From contig DAOUEL010000078.1 in assembly GCA_034430595.1 (NCBI GenBank), forward strand, positions 186,001 through 250,000: a stretch of DNA of 64,000 nt, written 5' to 3'. The DNA is from E44-bin32 sp034430595 (lineage in GTDB: Bacteria > Chloroflexota > Anaerolineae > Anaerolineales > E44-bin32). Positions 43,361 to 51,818 of the stretch are shown here, piece after piece. A program made the translations under genes and the position numbers. Within the stretch, counting starts at the first letter, position 1, and each line of letters begins with the position of its first letter. The notes below the pieces were generated by a model. That model was not told the DNA's origin. It worked only from the letters and a program-made list of their open reading frames with translations, and ran no database searches.

Positions 43361-44160
43361 TGCGCATCTTGCTCCTGGCGCCCACTTCCAACAGCCTCTA
43401 CTCACGTGCCACTGCCCATCTAATCCAGCGTGAACCCGGATTGGAACTGGCCGGGGTCGTCATACGAAGCATTTTCAACTGGAAGCGTCTCCGGGCTGAG
43501 CTGCGCCGTGATGGCCCCCGGCTGCTGCAGAAAGTCCGCCAAAAATTCGTTCTCGGTGTGAGCGCACCCGCTGACGATGACCGGGAAGGGATGGGCGCCT
43601 ATATCGAGGCCATCGGCCTTCCCCGGGGTACTCTGCGTGATGACGCCCGGTGCTGGGATGTGCCGTGCCCGGTGGTCCCCGATCACAATCATTCACGCGT
43701 CGTTGACCTGCTGCTTAGGTTAAAGCCGGACCTGGTTGTATTCACCGGGGGCGGCCTTATCCGGCAGAAAGTGCTCGACCTGGCGGGCGGCGGTGTCCTG
43801 AACTGCCATTCCGGAATCCTGCCCCGTTACCGGGGGATGGACGTTGTCGAGTGGCCGCTTTTGGAGCAGGAGATTGAGCCCGAGATCGGGCTGACGACAC
43901 ATTTCATGGATCGCGGCGTGGACACAGGCCCGATTCTGCTGCAGTATCGCGAAAGGGTTAGGCGAGGAGATTCATTCGAGTCGATTCGCCGCAGGATGGA
44001 ACCACGCATGCCTGAACTGATGCTCGAAACCCTGCTGGGTCTGAGGGATGGCACGCTCACCCCACAACCGCAGCGTGAAGCTGAGGGGCAGCAGTACTTC
44101 GTCATGCACCGGCGCTTGCGGGACGTAGCAGGGGGCAAACTGCGCAGGCTTGCAGGATGA
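43360..44160 (+). CDS. Formyltransferase-fold protein, probable sugar N-formyltransferase
   Basis: 266 residues. The formyltransferase signature LNCHSGILPRYRGMD is intact: the catalytic triad is N148, H150 and D188 (GVDTGPIL). The formyl-THF-binding VVFTGGGLIRQ stretch precedes it. It is shorter than Met-tRNA formyltransferase and lacks its C-terminal tRNA domain, so initiator tRNA is unlikely to be its substrate. In polysaccharide clusters such enzymes N-formylate 4-amino sugars using 10-formyl-THF. Methyl- or purine-type substrates cannot be fully excluded. Confidence 0.82.
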   Translation: MRILLLAPTSNSLYSRATAHLIQREPGLELAGVVIRSIFNWKRLRAELRRDGPRLLQKVRQKFVLGVSAPADDDREGMGAYIEAIGLPRGTLRDDARCWDVPCPVVPDHNHSRVVDLLLRLKPDLVVFTGGGLIRQKVLDLAGGGVLNCHSGILPRYRGMDVVEWPLLEQEIEPEIGLTTHFMDRGVDTGPILLQYRERVRRGDSFESIRRRMEPRMPELMLETLLGLRDGTLTPQPQREAEGQQYFVMHRRLRDVAGGKLRRLAG

Positions 44161-44211
44161 GAGAGCGATGCCTGCCTGACCTTCGTATGGGTGCGGCCTG
44201 TTACATCTGAA

Positions 44212-44220
44212 TGCTATAAT
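44212..44220 (+). promoter_or_regulatory. Internal extended -10 promoter in the polysaccharide cluster
   Basis: TGCTATAAT is TG-C plus a perfect TATAAT, 63 bases before the bi-domain oxidoreductase start and in the 122-base gap after the formyltransferase. No convincing -35. It may start a second transcript. Confidence 0.55.
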
Positions 44221-44282
44221 CGCGACCACCGGGTCACTCCAATGCAACGGAATCCATAAAACGAACTGAGGCGGACACAGCG

Positions 44283-46448
44283 ATGAAGCAAGTTGTGCAG
44301 GAAATCCGCAGCGGCGAAACACGAATCGAAGAGGTACCAACCCCCCACGTCCTCCCCGGGACGGCGTTGGTGCGGAACTCGGCTTCGCTCGTCTCAGCCG
44401 GCACGGAACGCTCGCTGGTCGAGTTTGCCAGCCGCAGTCTGCTGGGGAAGGCTCGTTCGCGTCCCGACCTGGTCCGACAGGTGCTCTCAAAGGCCGCCCG
44501 TGAAGGCGTCCTGACCACGTTCGATGCGGTCCAGAACCGGCTCGACCAGCCGCTGCCGCTCGGATACTCGAGTGCCGGGACAATCATCGCCCTGGGTGAT
44601 GGGATGGAAGGTTTCAAAGTCGGGCAGCGGGTCGCTTGTGCTGGCGGCGGGTTCGCGGTTCATGCGGAGTACGTCGTGATTCCGCGTAATTTGCTCGCGC
44701 CGCTGCCTGATGATGTGGATTTCGAGAGCGGAGCGTTCGCCACCCTGGGTGCGATTGCCCTGCATGGTTTCCGATTGGGCAGCGTCGGAATCGGCGAGTA
44801 TGTTGCCGTTATCGGTCTGGGTTTACTGGGGCTGCTTGCGGCCCAGATTGCGCGGGCCGCTGGCTGCCAGGTGCTGGGCATCGATCTTGATCCAGGCCGC
44901 CTGGCTCGAGCGCGAGATCTGGGCCTGGAAGCGGTTGAGCGCATATCGGCCGAGCAGGCCGCTCGGGGATTTACGGCCGGGCAGGGGTTCGATTTGGTGC
45001 AGATTTGCGCCGATACTCCCTCCGATGACACCGTTGAGCTTGCGGGGGTAATTGCCCGTGATCGCGGGCGTGTGGTTGCGACTGGGGTGGTTGGCACGCA
45101 CTTGCCGCGCAAGAAATACTATGAGAAGGAGCTCGATTTCATCATTTCGCGCTCCTATGGACCCGGCCGCTATGATCCGGCGTACGAGGAAGCCGGCCTC
45201 GATTACCCTGCTTCCTACGTTCGCTGGACTGAAGGCCGCAATCTGGAAAGCTTTCTGCAGCTGATCTCCCGCGGGTCAGTCGACGTACAGGCTTTGGTAT
45301 CCCATCGCTTCCCGATTGAACAGGCGACCGCAGCCTACCATTTGATCAGCGGTGGAGCTGGTGAGGATTTTCTGGCCGTAGTGCTGCAGTATCCAGGGGT
45401 GGAAGGAAATATTGCCCCGGCAGCCCACCGCGAACTTGCCAGATCTACTGCTTCTACATCGGCTATTCAGCTTGGAGTCGTGGGTGCAGGTAACTTCGCC
45501 GTCGCTGTCATGCTGCCTGCGCTGCGGCGCACACGAGGTGTGTCGCTGGTCAGCCTGGTCAGCGCCAGGGGTCTGAGCGCCCAGTCGGTGGGCAAGAAGT
45601 TTAAGTTCCGGCGGGCAGAAACCGATTTCGAAGCGCTGCTTCAGGCTGACGACATCAACACGCTCGCAATCCTCACCCGTCATCACCTGCATGCCGGGCA
45701 GGTGATTGCTGCCTTAGAAGCAGGAAAGCATGTCTTCTGCGAGAAGCCGCTGGCCTTGAATCGCGAGGAGTTGAACGATATCGCCCAAGCGCTGCGTAAC
45801 AGCAGCCAGCTGCTCATGGTGGGTTTTAACCGGCGCTTTGCCCCGCATGCAATCCAATTGAAGCGTTTTCTCGAATCGATCAATCAACCCCTGATGATGA
45901 CCTACCGTGTCAACGCCGGCCCACTGCCTCCTGAGCACTGGCTGCAGGATCCACAGCTGGGAGGGGGCCGCCTGATCGGTGAGGGCTGCCACTTCATCGA
46001 TTTCCTGACCTATCTCTCCGGCGAAGCCCCGGTGCGTGTGATGGCGCATGCCCTGCCGGACAGCGGGATCTATCGTGAGGATAATTTCACCCTGACGCTC
46101 GAATTCCCCGGAGGCAGCCTCGGACAAATCGTGTATGTCGCCAATGGAGACCGCGCCCTACCGAAGGAGCGAATTGAGGTCTTCGGCGGTGGGCGGGCGG
46201 CTGTGCTGGATGACTTTCGCCGTTTAGAGCTGATTTCCGGGGGAAGGCGGCGAATGCACAGGTCATGGCTGCGCCAGGATAAGGGCCATCAGGCAGAGTG
46301 GCAATCCTTTGTGGACTCAATTCGAAGCGGGAGGCCTGCGCCCATCCCCTTCGATCAAATATTTGCAGTTACTGCAGCATCGTTCGCTGGGCTCGATTCC
46401 TTGCGATCGAACCAGCCGATGGACGTTGGTAGCTTCGCCTCCGAATAA
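44283..46448 (+). CDS. Bi-domain oxidoreductase: alcohol dehydrogenase-like plus Gfo/Idh/MocA
   Basis: 721 residues. The N-terminal half (about 1-370) is a medium-chain dehydrogenase with a Rossmann GLGLLGLLAAQIARAAG (about 178-194). The region that normally has the zinc-ligand Cys and His (GxCGTD) reads SLVSAGTERS, so the usual catalytic zinc site is not present. The second half (about 398-721) is a Gfo/Idh/MocA oxidoreductase with GVVGAGNFAVAVMLPAL and the catalytic-Lys motif CEKPLALNREEL. Such fusions occur in surface-polysaccharide clusters with heparinase-like genes, as here. Probably a sugar-nucleotide redox enzyme; substrate unknown. Confidence 0.88.
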   Translation: MKQVVQEIRSGETRIEEVPTPHVLPGTALVRNSASLVSAGTERSLVEFASRSLLGKARSRPDLVRQVLSKAAREGVLTTFDAVQNRLDQPLPLGYSSAGTIIALGDGMEGFKVGQRVACAGGGFAVHAEYVVIPRNLLAPLPDDVDFESGAFATLGAIALHGFRLGSVGIGEYVAVIGLGLLGLLAAQIARAAGCQVLGIDLDPGRLARARDLGLEAVERISAEQAARGFTAGQGFDLVQICADTPSDDTVELAGVIARDRGRVVATGVVGTHLPRKKYYEKELDFIISRSYGPGRYDPAYEEAGLDYPASYVRWTEGRNLESFLQLISRGSVDVQALVSHRFPIEQATAAYHLISGGAGEDFLAVVLQYPGVEGNIAPAAHRELARSTASTSAIQLGVVGAGNFAVAVMLPALRRTRGVSLVSLVSARGLSAQSVGKKFKFRRAETDFEALLQADDINTLAILTRHHLHAGQVIAALEAGKHVFCEKPLALNREELNDIAQALRNSSQLLMVGFNRRFAPHAIQLKRFLESINQPLMMTYRVNAGPLPPEHWLQDPQLGGGRLIGEGCHFIDFLTYLSGEAPVRVMAHALPDSGIYREDNFTLTLEFPGGSLGQIVYVANGDRALPKERIEVFGGGRAAVLDDFRRLELISGGRRRMHRSWLRQDKGHQAEWQSFVDSIRSGRPAPIPFDQIFAVTAASFAGLDSLRSNQPMDVGSFASE

Positions 46449-46454
46449 AGCCTC

Positions 46455-48602
46455 ATGATGAATGTTTTGTCTCTCGCCCTGCGCGAACTCGGGCCTGGAC
46501 CACTGCTGCGTATGGCCGCCTACCGCGCAGCGGTTCGAAGCGGCTGGTACCGCTGGCGCACACCCGCTCGGACCTGGGAAGAACTGCCATTTCCAGCTTG
46601 GCTGCGCCCTGATGTTCCGTGCGAGCCGGCCGCCTATCTTCACTGGCGTGCAGACCATTCACCTCAGCCACGCTTCGATCCAGGAGCGAATCAAAGCTTC
46701 AAGCCCTGCTCCGATCGATTGCTGGAGAAAGTCAATCACCTCCAGCGTGGCCGTTTCACACTGTTCGGAGGGCTCGAACTGGAGCTCGGATTTCCGCCGG
46801 CCTGGAACTACCTTCCCGCGGTCGAGCCAGGTGAGGTGGGGCAGCTCGTTGCACAGGACCGGCATTGGAGCGCGTATCACCTGGAACGGCTGTCGGGAGA
46901 CGTGAAGCTGCTCTGGGAGCCGGCACGGTTTGCATGGGCTTTCGACCTCGTGCGGGCATATCTGCTTACCAGCGAAGAAGTCCATGCCGACGCATTCTGG
47001 AAGCTGTTCCAGTCGTGGCGCGAGGCCAGTCCGCCCAACACAGGACTGCACTGGCATTCCGCCCAGGAGGTTGCATACCGGACGATCGCGCTCAGCTACG
47101 CGGTCGATAGCCTGCATTCGTATTGGGAAGGGCATCCAGACCGGCTTCAGCGGGTGATCGAGGTGATCGCGGCCGGGGCCGCCCGCATTCCCCCGACCAT
47201 GATTTATGCCCGAGCCCAGGATAACAACCACCTGCTGCTGGAGTGTGCAGCGTTGCTGACTGCAGGCCTGCTATTCCCTGAGCTGGAGCAGGCAGCAGAG
47301 TGGGCACGCGTCGGACGGGTGCATCTGGTCGCGGCTCTTCGCCGCCAGATTTTCGAAGATGGTGGATACATCCAGCACTCCAGCAGCTATCATCGCCTGG
47401 CGCTGCAGGGGGTGCTGTGGGCGAGCCTTATCGCTCAGCGCAGCGGCTCTCCCCTTCCTGACGATTCGCTGGCCAGGCTGGAAACGATGATACGGTGGAT
47501 CGAAGCATGGATTGAACCTGACACCGGCAGCATGCCGAACTTCGGCCCGAATGATGGCGCTCAGCTGCTTCCGCTCAGTGATCAGCCGCACGCTGATTAC
47601 CGTCCAACGATCCAGGCTGCTGCCCTGCTTCTTGAAGGGAGGCGCAGGCTGCCTTCCGGCGGATGGGATGACCTGGCCTTCTGGCTCGGGCTACTGCCGG
47701 CGGATGAATCGAATCCATTGAGCCCAGAGCCCTCTCCAACCCGGGTTGACTTTCCTCAGTGCGGATTATTCCGGTTCGGCCAGCGTGGGATGCGCGGCAG
47801 TCTGCGTGCGGTCCGCTTTGTGAACCGTCCAGGCCACAGCGACCAGATGCATGTCGACCTATGGTGGAATGGATATAATCTCGCTTGCGACTCGGGTACC
47901 TATCTCTACAACGCTCCCCCTCCGTGGGAAAACCCCTTTTCCGGCGCCTGGTGCCACAATTCGATCCTGATCGACGACTATGAACCCATGCTGGCCGCCG
48001 GGCGATTTCTGTGGCTCGATTGGAGCGCAGCGGACCTCGTTTGCCGCTGGGAATCGCCAGATGGGCAACTCGAATGGATCGAGGTCGAACGGCGGGGATT
48101 TCGACCACGCGGCATCGTTCACCGTCGTTCCATCCTTGCATGCAGCGCTTCAAGCTTGATCGTAGCCGATTCGCTGCAGGGTAGTGGGGAGCACACCGTT
48201 CGCATCAACTGGCTGCTGCCGGACCTTGAGTGGAAAGGCGAGGGTGATTCCCTGCGTTTTGAGGCGCCCAACGGAACGGCGTCTTTGCGGGTGGAAGGAA
48301 GCGTATTCCGTCAGGCGATCTACCGTGCCGGAACGTCTTTAAAGGGAGGCCTGGCAGGATTGAATCCGGAATTGTGCGGCTGGCGTTCACCGACCTACGC
48401 CGTGCGGCAGCCAGCCCTGCAGGTCATCCATGACGCCCGGATGCAGTTTCCGGCCCGCATCTTGAGCACCTGGCAGTTAGGGCTAACAACTCATGATCTA
48501 CCGAGGTTAACCTGGGTGGAGAATCCTGCTCCCGGCCGGCCTGGTATCAGCGAGATCGCCTGGGATGGACGCCGCTGGGAGGTGGAATGCACATCCTCCT
48601 GA
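46455..48602 (+). CDS. Heparinase II/III-like protein
   Basis: 715 residues. An alpha/alpha barrel forms the first two thirds (Trp-rich: WREASPPNTGLHWHSAQEVAYR, then GGYIQHSSSYHRLALQG about 300). The C-terminal beta-sandwich contains SDQMHVDLWWNGYNLACDSGTYLYN, the conserved heparinase_II_III stretch with a candidate catalytic His. The family cleaves or modifies uronic-acid polymers. Lacking an obvious signal peptide, it may act in the cytoplasm or its export route is unclear; many such genes sit beside bi-domain oxidoreductases and glycosyltransferases. Its 3' end overlaps the next glycosyltransferase by 16 bases. Confidence 0.85.
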   Translation: MMNVLSLALRELGPGPLLRMAAYRAAVRSGWYRWRTPARTWEELPFPAWLRPDVPCEPAAYLHWRADHSPQPRFDPGANQSFKPCSDRLLEKVNHLQRGRFTLFGGLELELGFPPAWNYLPAVEPGEVGQLVAQDRHWSAYHLERLSGDVKLLWEPARFAWAFDLVRAYLLTSEEVHADAFWKLFQSWREASPPNTGLHWHSAQEVAYRTIALSYAVDSLHSYWEGHPDRLQRVIEVIAAGAARIPPTMIYARAQDNNHLLLECAALLTAGLLFPELEQAAEWARVGRVHLVAALRRQIFEDGGYIQHSSSYHRLALQGVLWASLIAQRSGSPLPDDSLARLETMIRWIEAWIEPDTGSMPNFGPNDGAQLLPLSDQPHADYRPTIQAAALLLEGRRRLPSGGWDDLAFWLGLLPADESNPLSPEPSPTRVDFPQCGLFRFGQRGMRGSLRAVRFVNRPGHSDQMHVDLWWNGYNLACDSGTYLYNAPPPWENPFSGAWCHNSILIDDYEPMLAAGRFLWLDWSAADLVCRWESPDGQLEWIEVERRGFRPRGIVHRRSILACSASSLIVADSLQGSGEHTVRINWLLPDLEWKGEGDSLRFEAPNGTASLRVEGSVFRQAIYRAGTSLKGGLAGLNPELCGWRSPTYAVRQPALQVIHDARMQFPARILSTWQLGLTTHDLPRLTWVENPAPGRPGISEIAWDGRRWEVECTSS

Positions 48603-49822
48603 TTCACCAGGCTTTTGCGGCGTTGGACGAAGCGGGCGGCACCCGCCACCATGAATTCGCACGCTATTTTGTCCAGCACGGTCACAGGGTAACGGTCATC
48701 ACTGGCCAGACAAGCTACATGACCGGGGCTCGACGCCCCACCTCGCCATGGGTTACGCGCGAGGTGGATGACCAGGGTGTGGAGATCATCCGCTGCCGTA
48801 GTGTGGCGGCATGGCACAAATCATTTGTGCAGCGTTTGGTCAATTTCCTGGTCTTCATGATCCTTGCTTTCTTCACCGGGCTGCGTGTGCGGGGGGTTGA
48901 TCTCGTATGGGGAACGTCACCTCCCATCTTCCAGGCTGTTTCTGCGGTCTTATTGGCCAGGTTCAAACGAAAGCCCTTCTTGCTGGAAGTACGGGATCTC
49001 TGGCCTTACTTCGCGATCGAGGTCGGGGTGCTCACCAATCCGCTCCTGATCGGGCTCTCCCGTTGGCTGGAGCGCTGGCTGTACCGACGGGCGGACAGGG
49101 TCGTGATCAATTCGCCTGGCTTTTACAAGCATGTTACGGACCGCGGAGCTCTGGCGGTGGACGTGGTTCCAAATGGCGTTGACCCGGCGATGTTCCGTAA
49201 CCTGCCTCAGGGAAAACCGCTGCGGGAGACATTCGGCCTGGAGCAGGAATTCGTGCTGTTGTACGCAGGGGCGCACGGCATGTCGAACGACCTCGATACG
49301 CTGCTCATGGCGGCAGATTTGCTGCGGCAGGAGCGGGGGATCCGGTTCGTCTTGCTGGGTGATGGCAAGGAAAAGCCAGCTCTTCGGAATCGTGCGCAGG
49401 CGATGGCTCTGGATAATGTGCTCTTTACGCCGCCAGTCCCGAAGCAGCAAATTCCGCTCTGGCTTTCTGACGCAGATGCCTGCCTTGCGATACTGCGTCG
49501 TGTCGAGGCCTACAAGACGACCTACCCGAACAAGGTCTTCGATTACATGGCCGCTGGAAAACCGATCGTGCTGGCGATCGATGGTGTCATCCGGGAGGTC
49601 GTCGAAACAGCCGGGGCGGGGATTTTTGTGCAGCCGGGGGATCCGGGAGCCTTAGCCCGGGCTGTTTTAGAACTGGCACGCAACCCGCAGAGAGCGAAAA
49701 GCATGGGCTCTGCAGGCAGGAATTATGTCGAAGCGCACTTCAACCGGGGCAAACTGGCTGGAAAGATGCTGGCGGTGATGGAAGGTTTGAGTGGCGATAG
49801 TACGGGGATGGCTCCAGGGTGA
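48587..49822 (+). CDS. Glycosyltransferase, GT4 family (WbuB-like)
   Basis: 411 residues. The N-terminus MHILLIHQAFAALDEAGGTRHHEFAR and LVWGTSPPIFQAVSAVLLARFKRKPFLLEVRDLWP (about 105-139, here cited only by its core LLEVRDLWP) fit WbuB/WcaI-like enzymes; a short hydrophobic patch around 84-100 suggests membrane association. The donor domain has LYAGAHGMSNDLDTLL and YPNKVFDYMAAGKPIVLAIDG (about 304-324). It often works just before a polyprenyl-phosphate sugar transferase, which is the next gene (GTGA overlap). Confidence 0.9.
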   Translation: MHILLIHQAFAALDEAGGTRHHEFARYFVQHGHRVTVITGQTSYMTGARRPTSPWVTREVDDQGVEIIRCRSVAAWHKSFVQRLVNFLVFMILAFFTGLRVRGVDLVWGTSPPIFQAVSAVLLARFKRKPFLLEVRDLWPYFAIEVGVLTNPLLIGLSRWLERWLYRRADRVVINSPGFYKHVTDRGALAVDVVPNGVDPAMFRNLPQGKPLRETFGLEQEFVLLYAGAHGMSNDLDTLLMAADLLRQERGIRFVLLGDGKEKPALRNRAQAMALDNVLFTPPVPKQQIPLWLSDADACLAILRRVEAYKTTYPNKVFDYMAAGKPIVLAIDGVIREVVETAGAGIFVQPGDPGALARAVLELARNPQRAKSMGSAGRNYVEAHFNRGKLAGKMLAVMEGLSGDSTGMAPG

Positions 49823-50463
49823 GTGCTGCGCTCTTTCCACCCGGCGTCCCCTTGCGTAAGCGGGCTTTCGACCTGTGCCTGACGCTGCCCGGAGTCCTTC
49901 TGCTCAGCCCGTTTTTTTTCGTGCTTTCTGCCCTCGTGCGCTGGAAGCTCGGGTCACCGGTTTTCTACCGTCAGCTGCGCCCGGGCCTGCATGCAGCCCC
50001 GTTTGAGATCTATAAGTTCCGAACCATGCGGGAAGTCTATGATGAACTGGGCAATCCGCTGCAGGATGAACTGCGCCTGACAGGGCTGGGACGCTGGCTG
50101 CGTGGCCTGAGCCTGGATGAGCTGCCTGAGTTGTGGAATGTACTACGGGGCGAGATGAGCCTGGTCGGCCCAAGGCCGCTCCTCATGCAGTATCTGGAAC
50201 GCTATACACCGACCCAGGCACGGCGGCACGAAGTCCTTCCGGGCATGACAGGTTGGGCGCAGATCCACGGCCGCAATATTCTCGATTGGGAATCGAAGTT
50301 TGAGCTGGATGTGTGGTACGTTGAACACTGGTCGTTATGGCTGGATGTAAAAATCCTGGTCCAGACCTTATGGAAGGTGCTCCGCAGAGAGGGCATCAAC
50401 CAGCCCGGATATGCTACGGCGGAAGAGTTCACGGGCTCCAAAAACGTTCCGCCGGACGGATAG
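49819..50463 (+). CDS. Polyprenyl-phosphate sugar-1-phosphate transferase (PglC-like)
   Basis: 214 residues, initiated at a GTG overlapping the previous stop. One hydrophobic segment (LCLTLPGVLLLSPFFFVLSALV, about 17-38, re-entrant in this family) is followed by the bacterial sugar transferase domain: PVFYRQLRPGLHAAPFEIYKFRTM (about 48-71), SLDELPELWNVLRGEMSLVGPRP (about 96-118) and PGMTGWAQIHGRN (about 138-150). The Asp-Glu pair in SLDELPE is the catalytic dyad. It adds the first sugar phosphate to undecaprenyl phosphate. The short form is PglC-like, so UDP-diNAcBac or a related 4-amino sugar is a likely donor. Confidence 0.92.
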   Translation: MSAALFPPGVPLRKRAFDLCLTLPGVLLLSPFFFVLSALVRWKLGSPVFYRQLRPGLHAAPFEIYKFRTMREVYDELGNPLQDELRLTGLGRWLRGLSLDELPELWNVLRGEMSLVGPRPLLMQYLERYTPTQARRHEVLPGMTGWAQIHGRNILDWESKFELDVWYVEHWSLWLDVKILVQTLWKVLRREGINQPGYATAEEFTGSKNVPPDG

Positions 50464-50503
50464 GGCTGCAAAGATATTGCACAGCTATTTACGCATCCCT
50501 ACC

Positions 50504-50532
50504 TTGCGCAATCCGAAAAAGGCGGGTACGAT
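50504..50532 (+). promoter_or_regulatory. Candidate promoter of the small protein gene
   Basis: TTGCGC (50504-50509), a 17-base spacer, then TACGAT (50527-50532), about 58 bases before the ATG of the 60-residue protein. Confidence 0.5.
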
Positions 50533-50590
50533 GGTGCCAGTGTTAGGCCAATCCATCCAATCACAAGGCACCAGCCAAGGAGGAAAACCG

Positions 50591-50773
50591 ATGAAAGAAA
50601 CGCTTGAATTCTATGATGTGAAGTCGAAGACCAAGTTCAAGGCCACCGATTGGCGTATCGAGACCAAGTTCTCCAAGGGCCGCGCGCGCTATTTTGCGGT
50701 CACCAAGGCTCCGGCCGGCACGCATGAGGCTTGGCGTATTGTTGCCGAGGACTTCGCAAAGAAGAACATGTAA
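50591..50773 (+). CDS. Small conserved-looking protein, 60 residues
   Basis: 60 residues from the ATG at 50591, backed by a very good AAGGAGG 7 bases upstream. The N-terminus is MKETLEFYDVKSKTKF and the protein is rich in Lys, Arg and aromatic residues, with predicted beta-strands and a final helix. I do not recognise the family. It has its own promoter and terminator, so it is a monocistronic gene sitting between the sugar transferase and the E1 operon. Cytoplasmic; possibly nucleic-acid binding given its charge, but that is only a suggestion. Confidence 0.75.
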   Translation: MKETLEFYDVKSKTKFKATDWRIETKFSKGRARYFAVTKAPAGTHEAWRIVAEDFAKKNM

Positions 50774-50799
50774 CTCGAGCTGCCACAATAGGCTTTATA

Positions 50800-50823
50800 C
50801 GGGCCGCCCACAGGGGCGGCTCG
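50800..50823 (+). terminator. Hairpin after the small protein gene
   Basis: CGGGCCGCCC (50800-50809) pairs with GGGCGGCTCG (50814-50823), 10 bp with one G-T pair and a 4-base loop. The T tract behind it is weak (TGTCATTTTA). Confidence 0.65.
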
Positions 50824-50850
50824 TGTCATTTTACAGGTGAGTGGTATGAT
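50823..50850 (+). promoter_or_regulatory. Candidate promoter of the E1/acyltransferase operon
   Basis: GTGTCA (50823-50828), 16-base spacer, and an extended -10 TG-G-TATGAT (50842-50850), 45 bases before the E1-alpha ATG and just after the terminator hairpin. Confidence 0.5.
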
Positions 50851-50894
50851 TGCCTGCGCGAAATTCCAAGTACGGTAGTCGTGGAGTAGTGTGA

Positions 50895-51818
50895 ATGGAG
50901 CGACCCTCACATTCGGAGTTCTACCGGCAGATGCTGCGCATCCGCCGCTTCGAAGAGACGGTGCTGGACCAGTTCCCGCGCGGCGATTTCTACGGCACAA
51001 CACACACCTATATTGGTCAGGAAGCGGATGCTGTTGGCGTTTTGCATCATCTGGAACATGGTGATGTCGTTGTCAGCAACCACCGCTGTCATGGACATTT
51101 TCTTGCGTACGGTGGATCGATGCAGGCGCTGGCCGCCGAGCTGATGGGTCGCAAGGGTGGTGTATGCGGTGGGCGGGGCGGCAGCCAGCATGTCCAATGG
51201 ATGGATTTCTACGCCAACGGCATCCTGGGCGGAACTCTACCGCTCGCTGCCGGGATGGCGATGGCTGAGAAACTCGCCGATTCGGGGCGAATCGTAGTTA
51301 CTTTTATGGGTGATGGGACGCTGGGCGAAGGTGTGGTCTACGAAAGCTTGAACCTGGCCTCGCTCTGGAAGCTCCCGATCCTGTACGTGCTTGAAAATAA
51401 TCTTTACGCCCAGAGCACACCCATAACCCATAATCTGGCGGGGACGATCCCCGGCCGATTTCAGGCCTTCGATATACCGGCCATGGAAGTGAACACCACG
51501 GATGTGCTTGAAATTCTTGACCAGGCAGGAAACGCGATTGGGAAAGTCAGGCATGGCAATGGGCCGCAGGCGCTTGTTCTCCAGACGTACCGCTTTGCCC
51601 CCCACTCGAAGGGCGATGATACGCGCGATCCGGCCGAGATTGAACGTTTCCGTAAGCTTGATCCCTTGAAAATTCATGCGGAACGGGTCCCCGAGGCCGA
51701 CCGGATTTCCATTGAAAAAACCGTCGAGAACGAAGTAACGGCGGCTTTTGCCGCAGCTCGAGCCGAACCGCCTGCTGATCCCGCTGCGCTGACACCGGCG
51801 CTGGATGGTGTTGGATGA
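50895..51818 (+). CDS. 2-oxoacid dehydrogenase E1 component, alpha subunit
   Basis: 307 residues. The TPP motif runs from GDG (139-141) to ENN (about 167-169), with the usual spacing. HRCHGHFLAYGG and GGRGGSQH are the E1-alpha loops. PHSKGDDTRDP (about 236-246) is the HSxxDD type seen in branched-chain 2-oxoacid dehydrogenases more than in pyruvate dehydrogenases. With the beta subunit (4-base overlap) it decarboxylates a 2-oxoacid and passes the acyl group to a lipoyl arm. It lies in a polysaccharide cluster, and no ordinary E2 or E3 gene is present: the only lipoyl protein is a sugar-acyltransferase chimera. The oxoacid is unknown. Confidence 0.93.
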   Translation: MERPSHSEFYRQMLRIRRFEETVLDQFPRGDFYGTTHTYIGQEADAVGVLHHLEHGDVVVSNHRCHGHFLAYGGSMQALAAELMGRKGGVCGGRGGSQHVQWMDFYANGILGGTLPLAAGMAMAEKLADSGRIVVTFMGDGTLGEGVVYESLNLASLWKLPILYVLENNLYAQSTPITHNLAGTIPGRFQAFDIPAMEVNTTDVLEILDQAGNAIGKVRHGNGPQALVLQTYRFAPHSKGDDTRDPAEIERFRKLDPLKIHAERVPEADRISIEKTVENEVTAAFAAARAEPPADPAALTPALDGVG

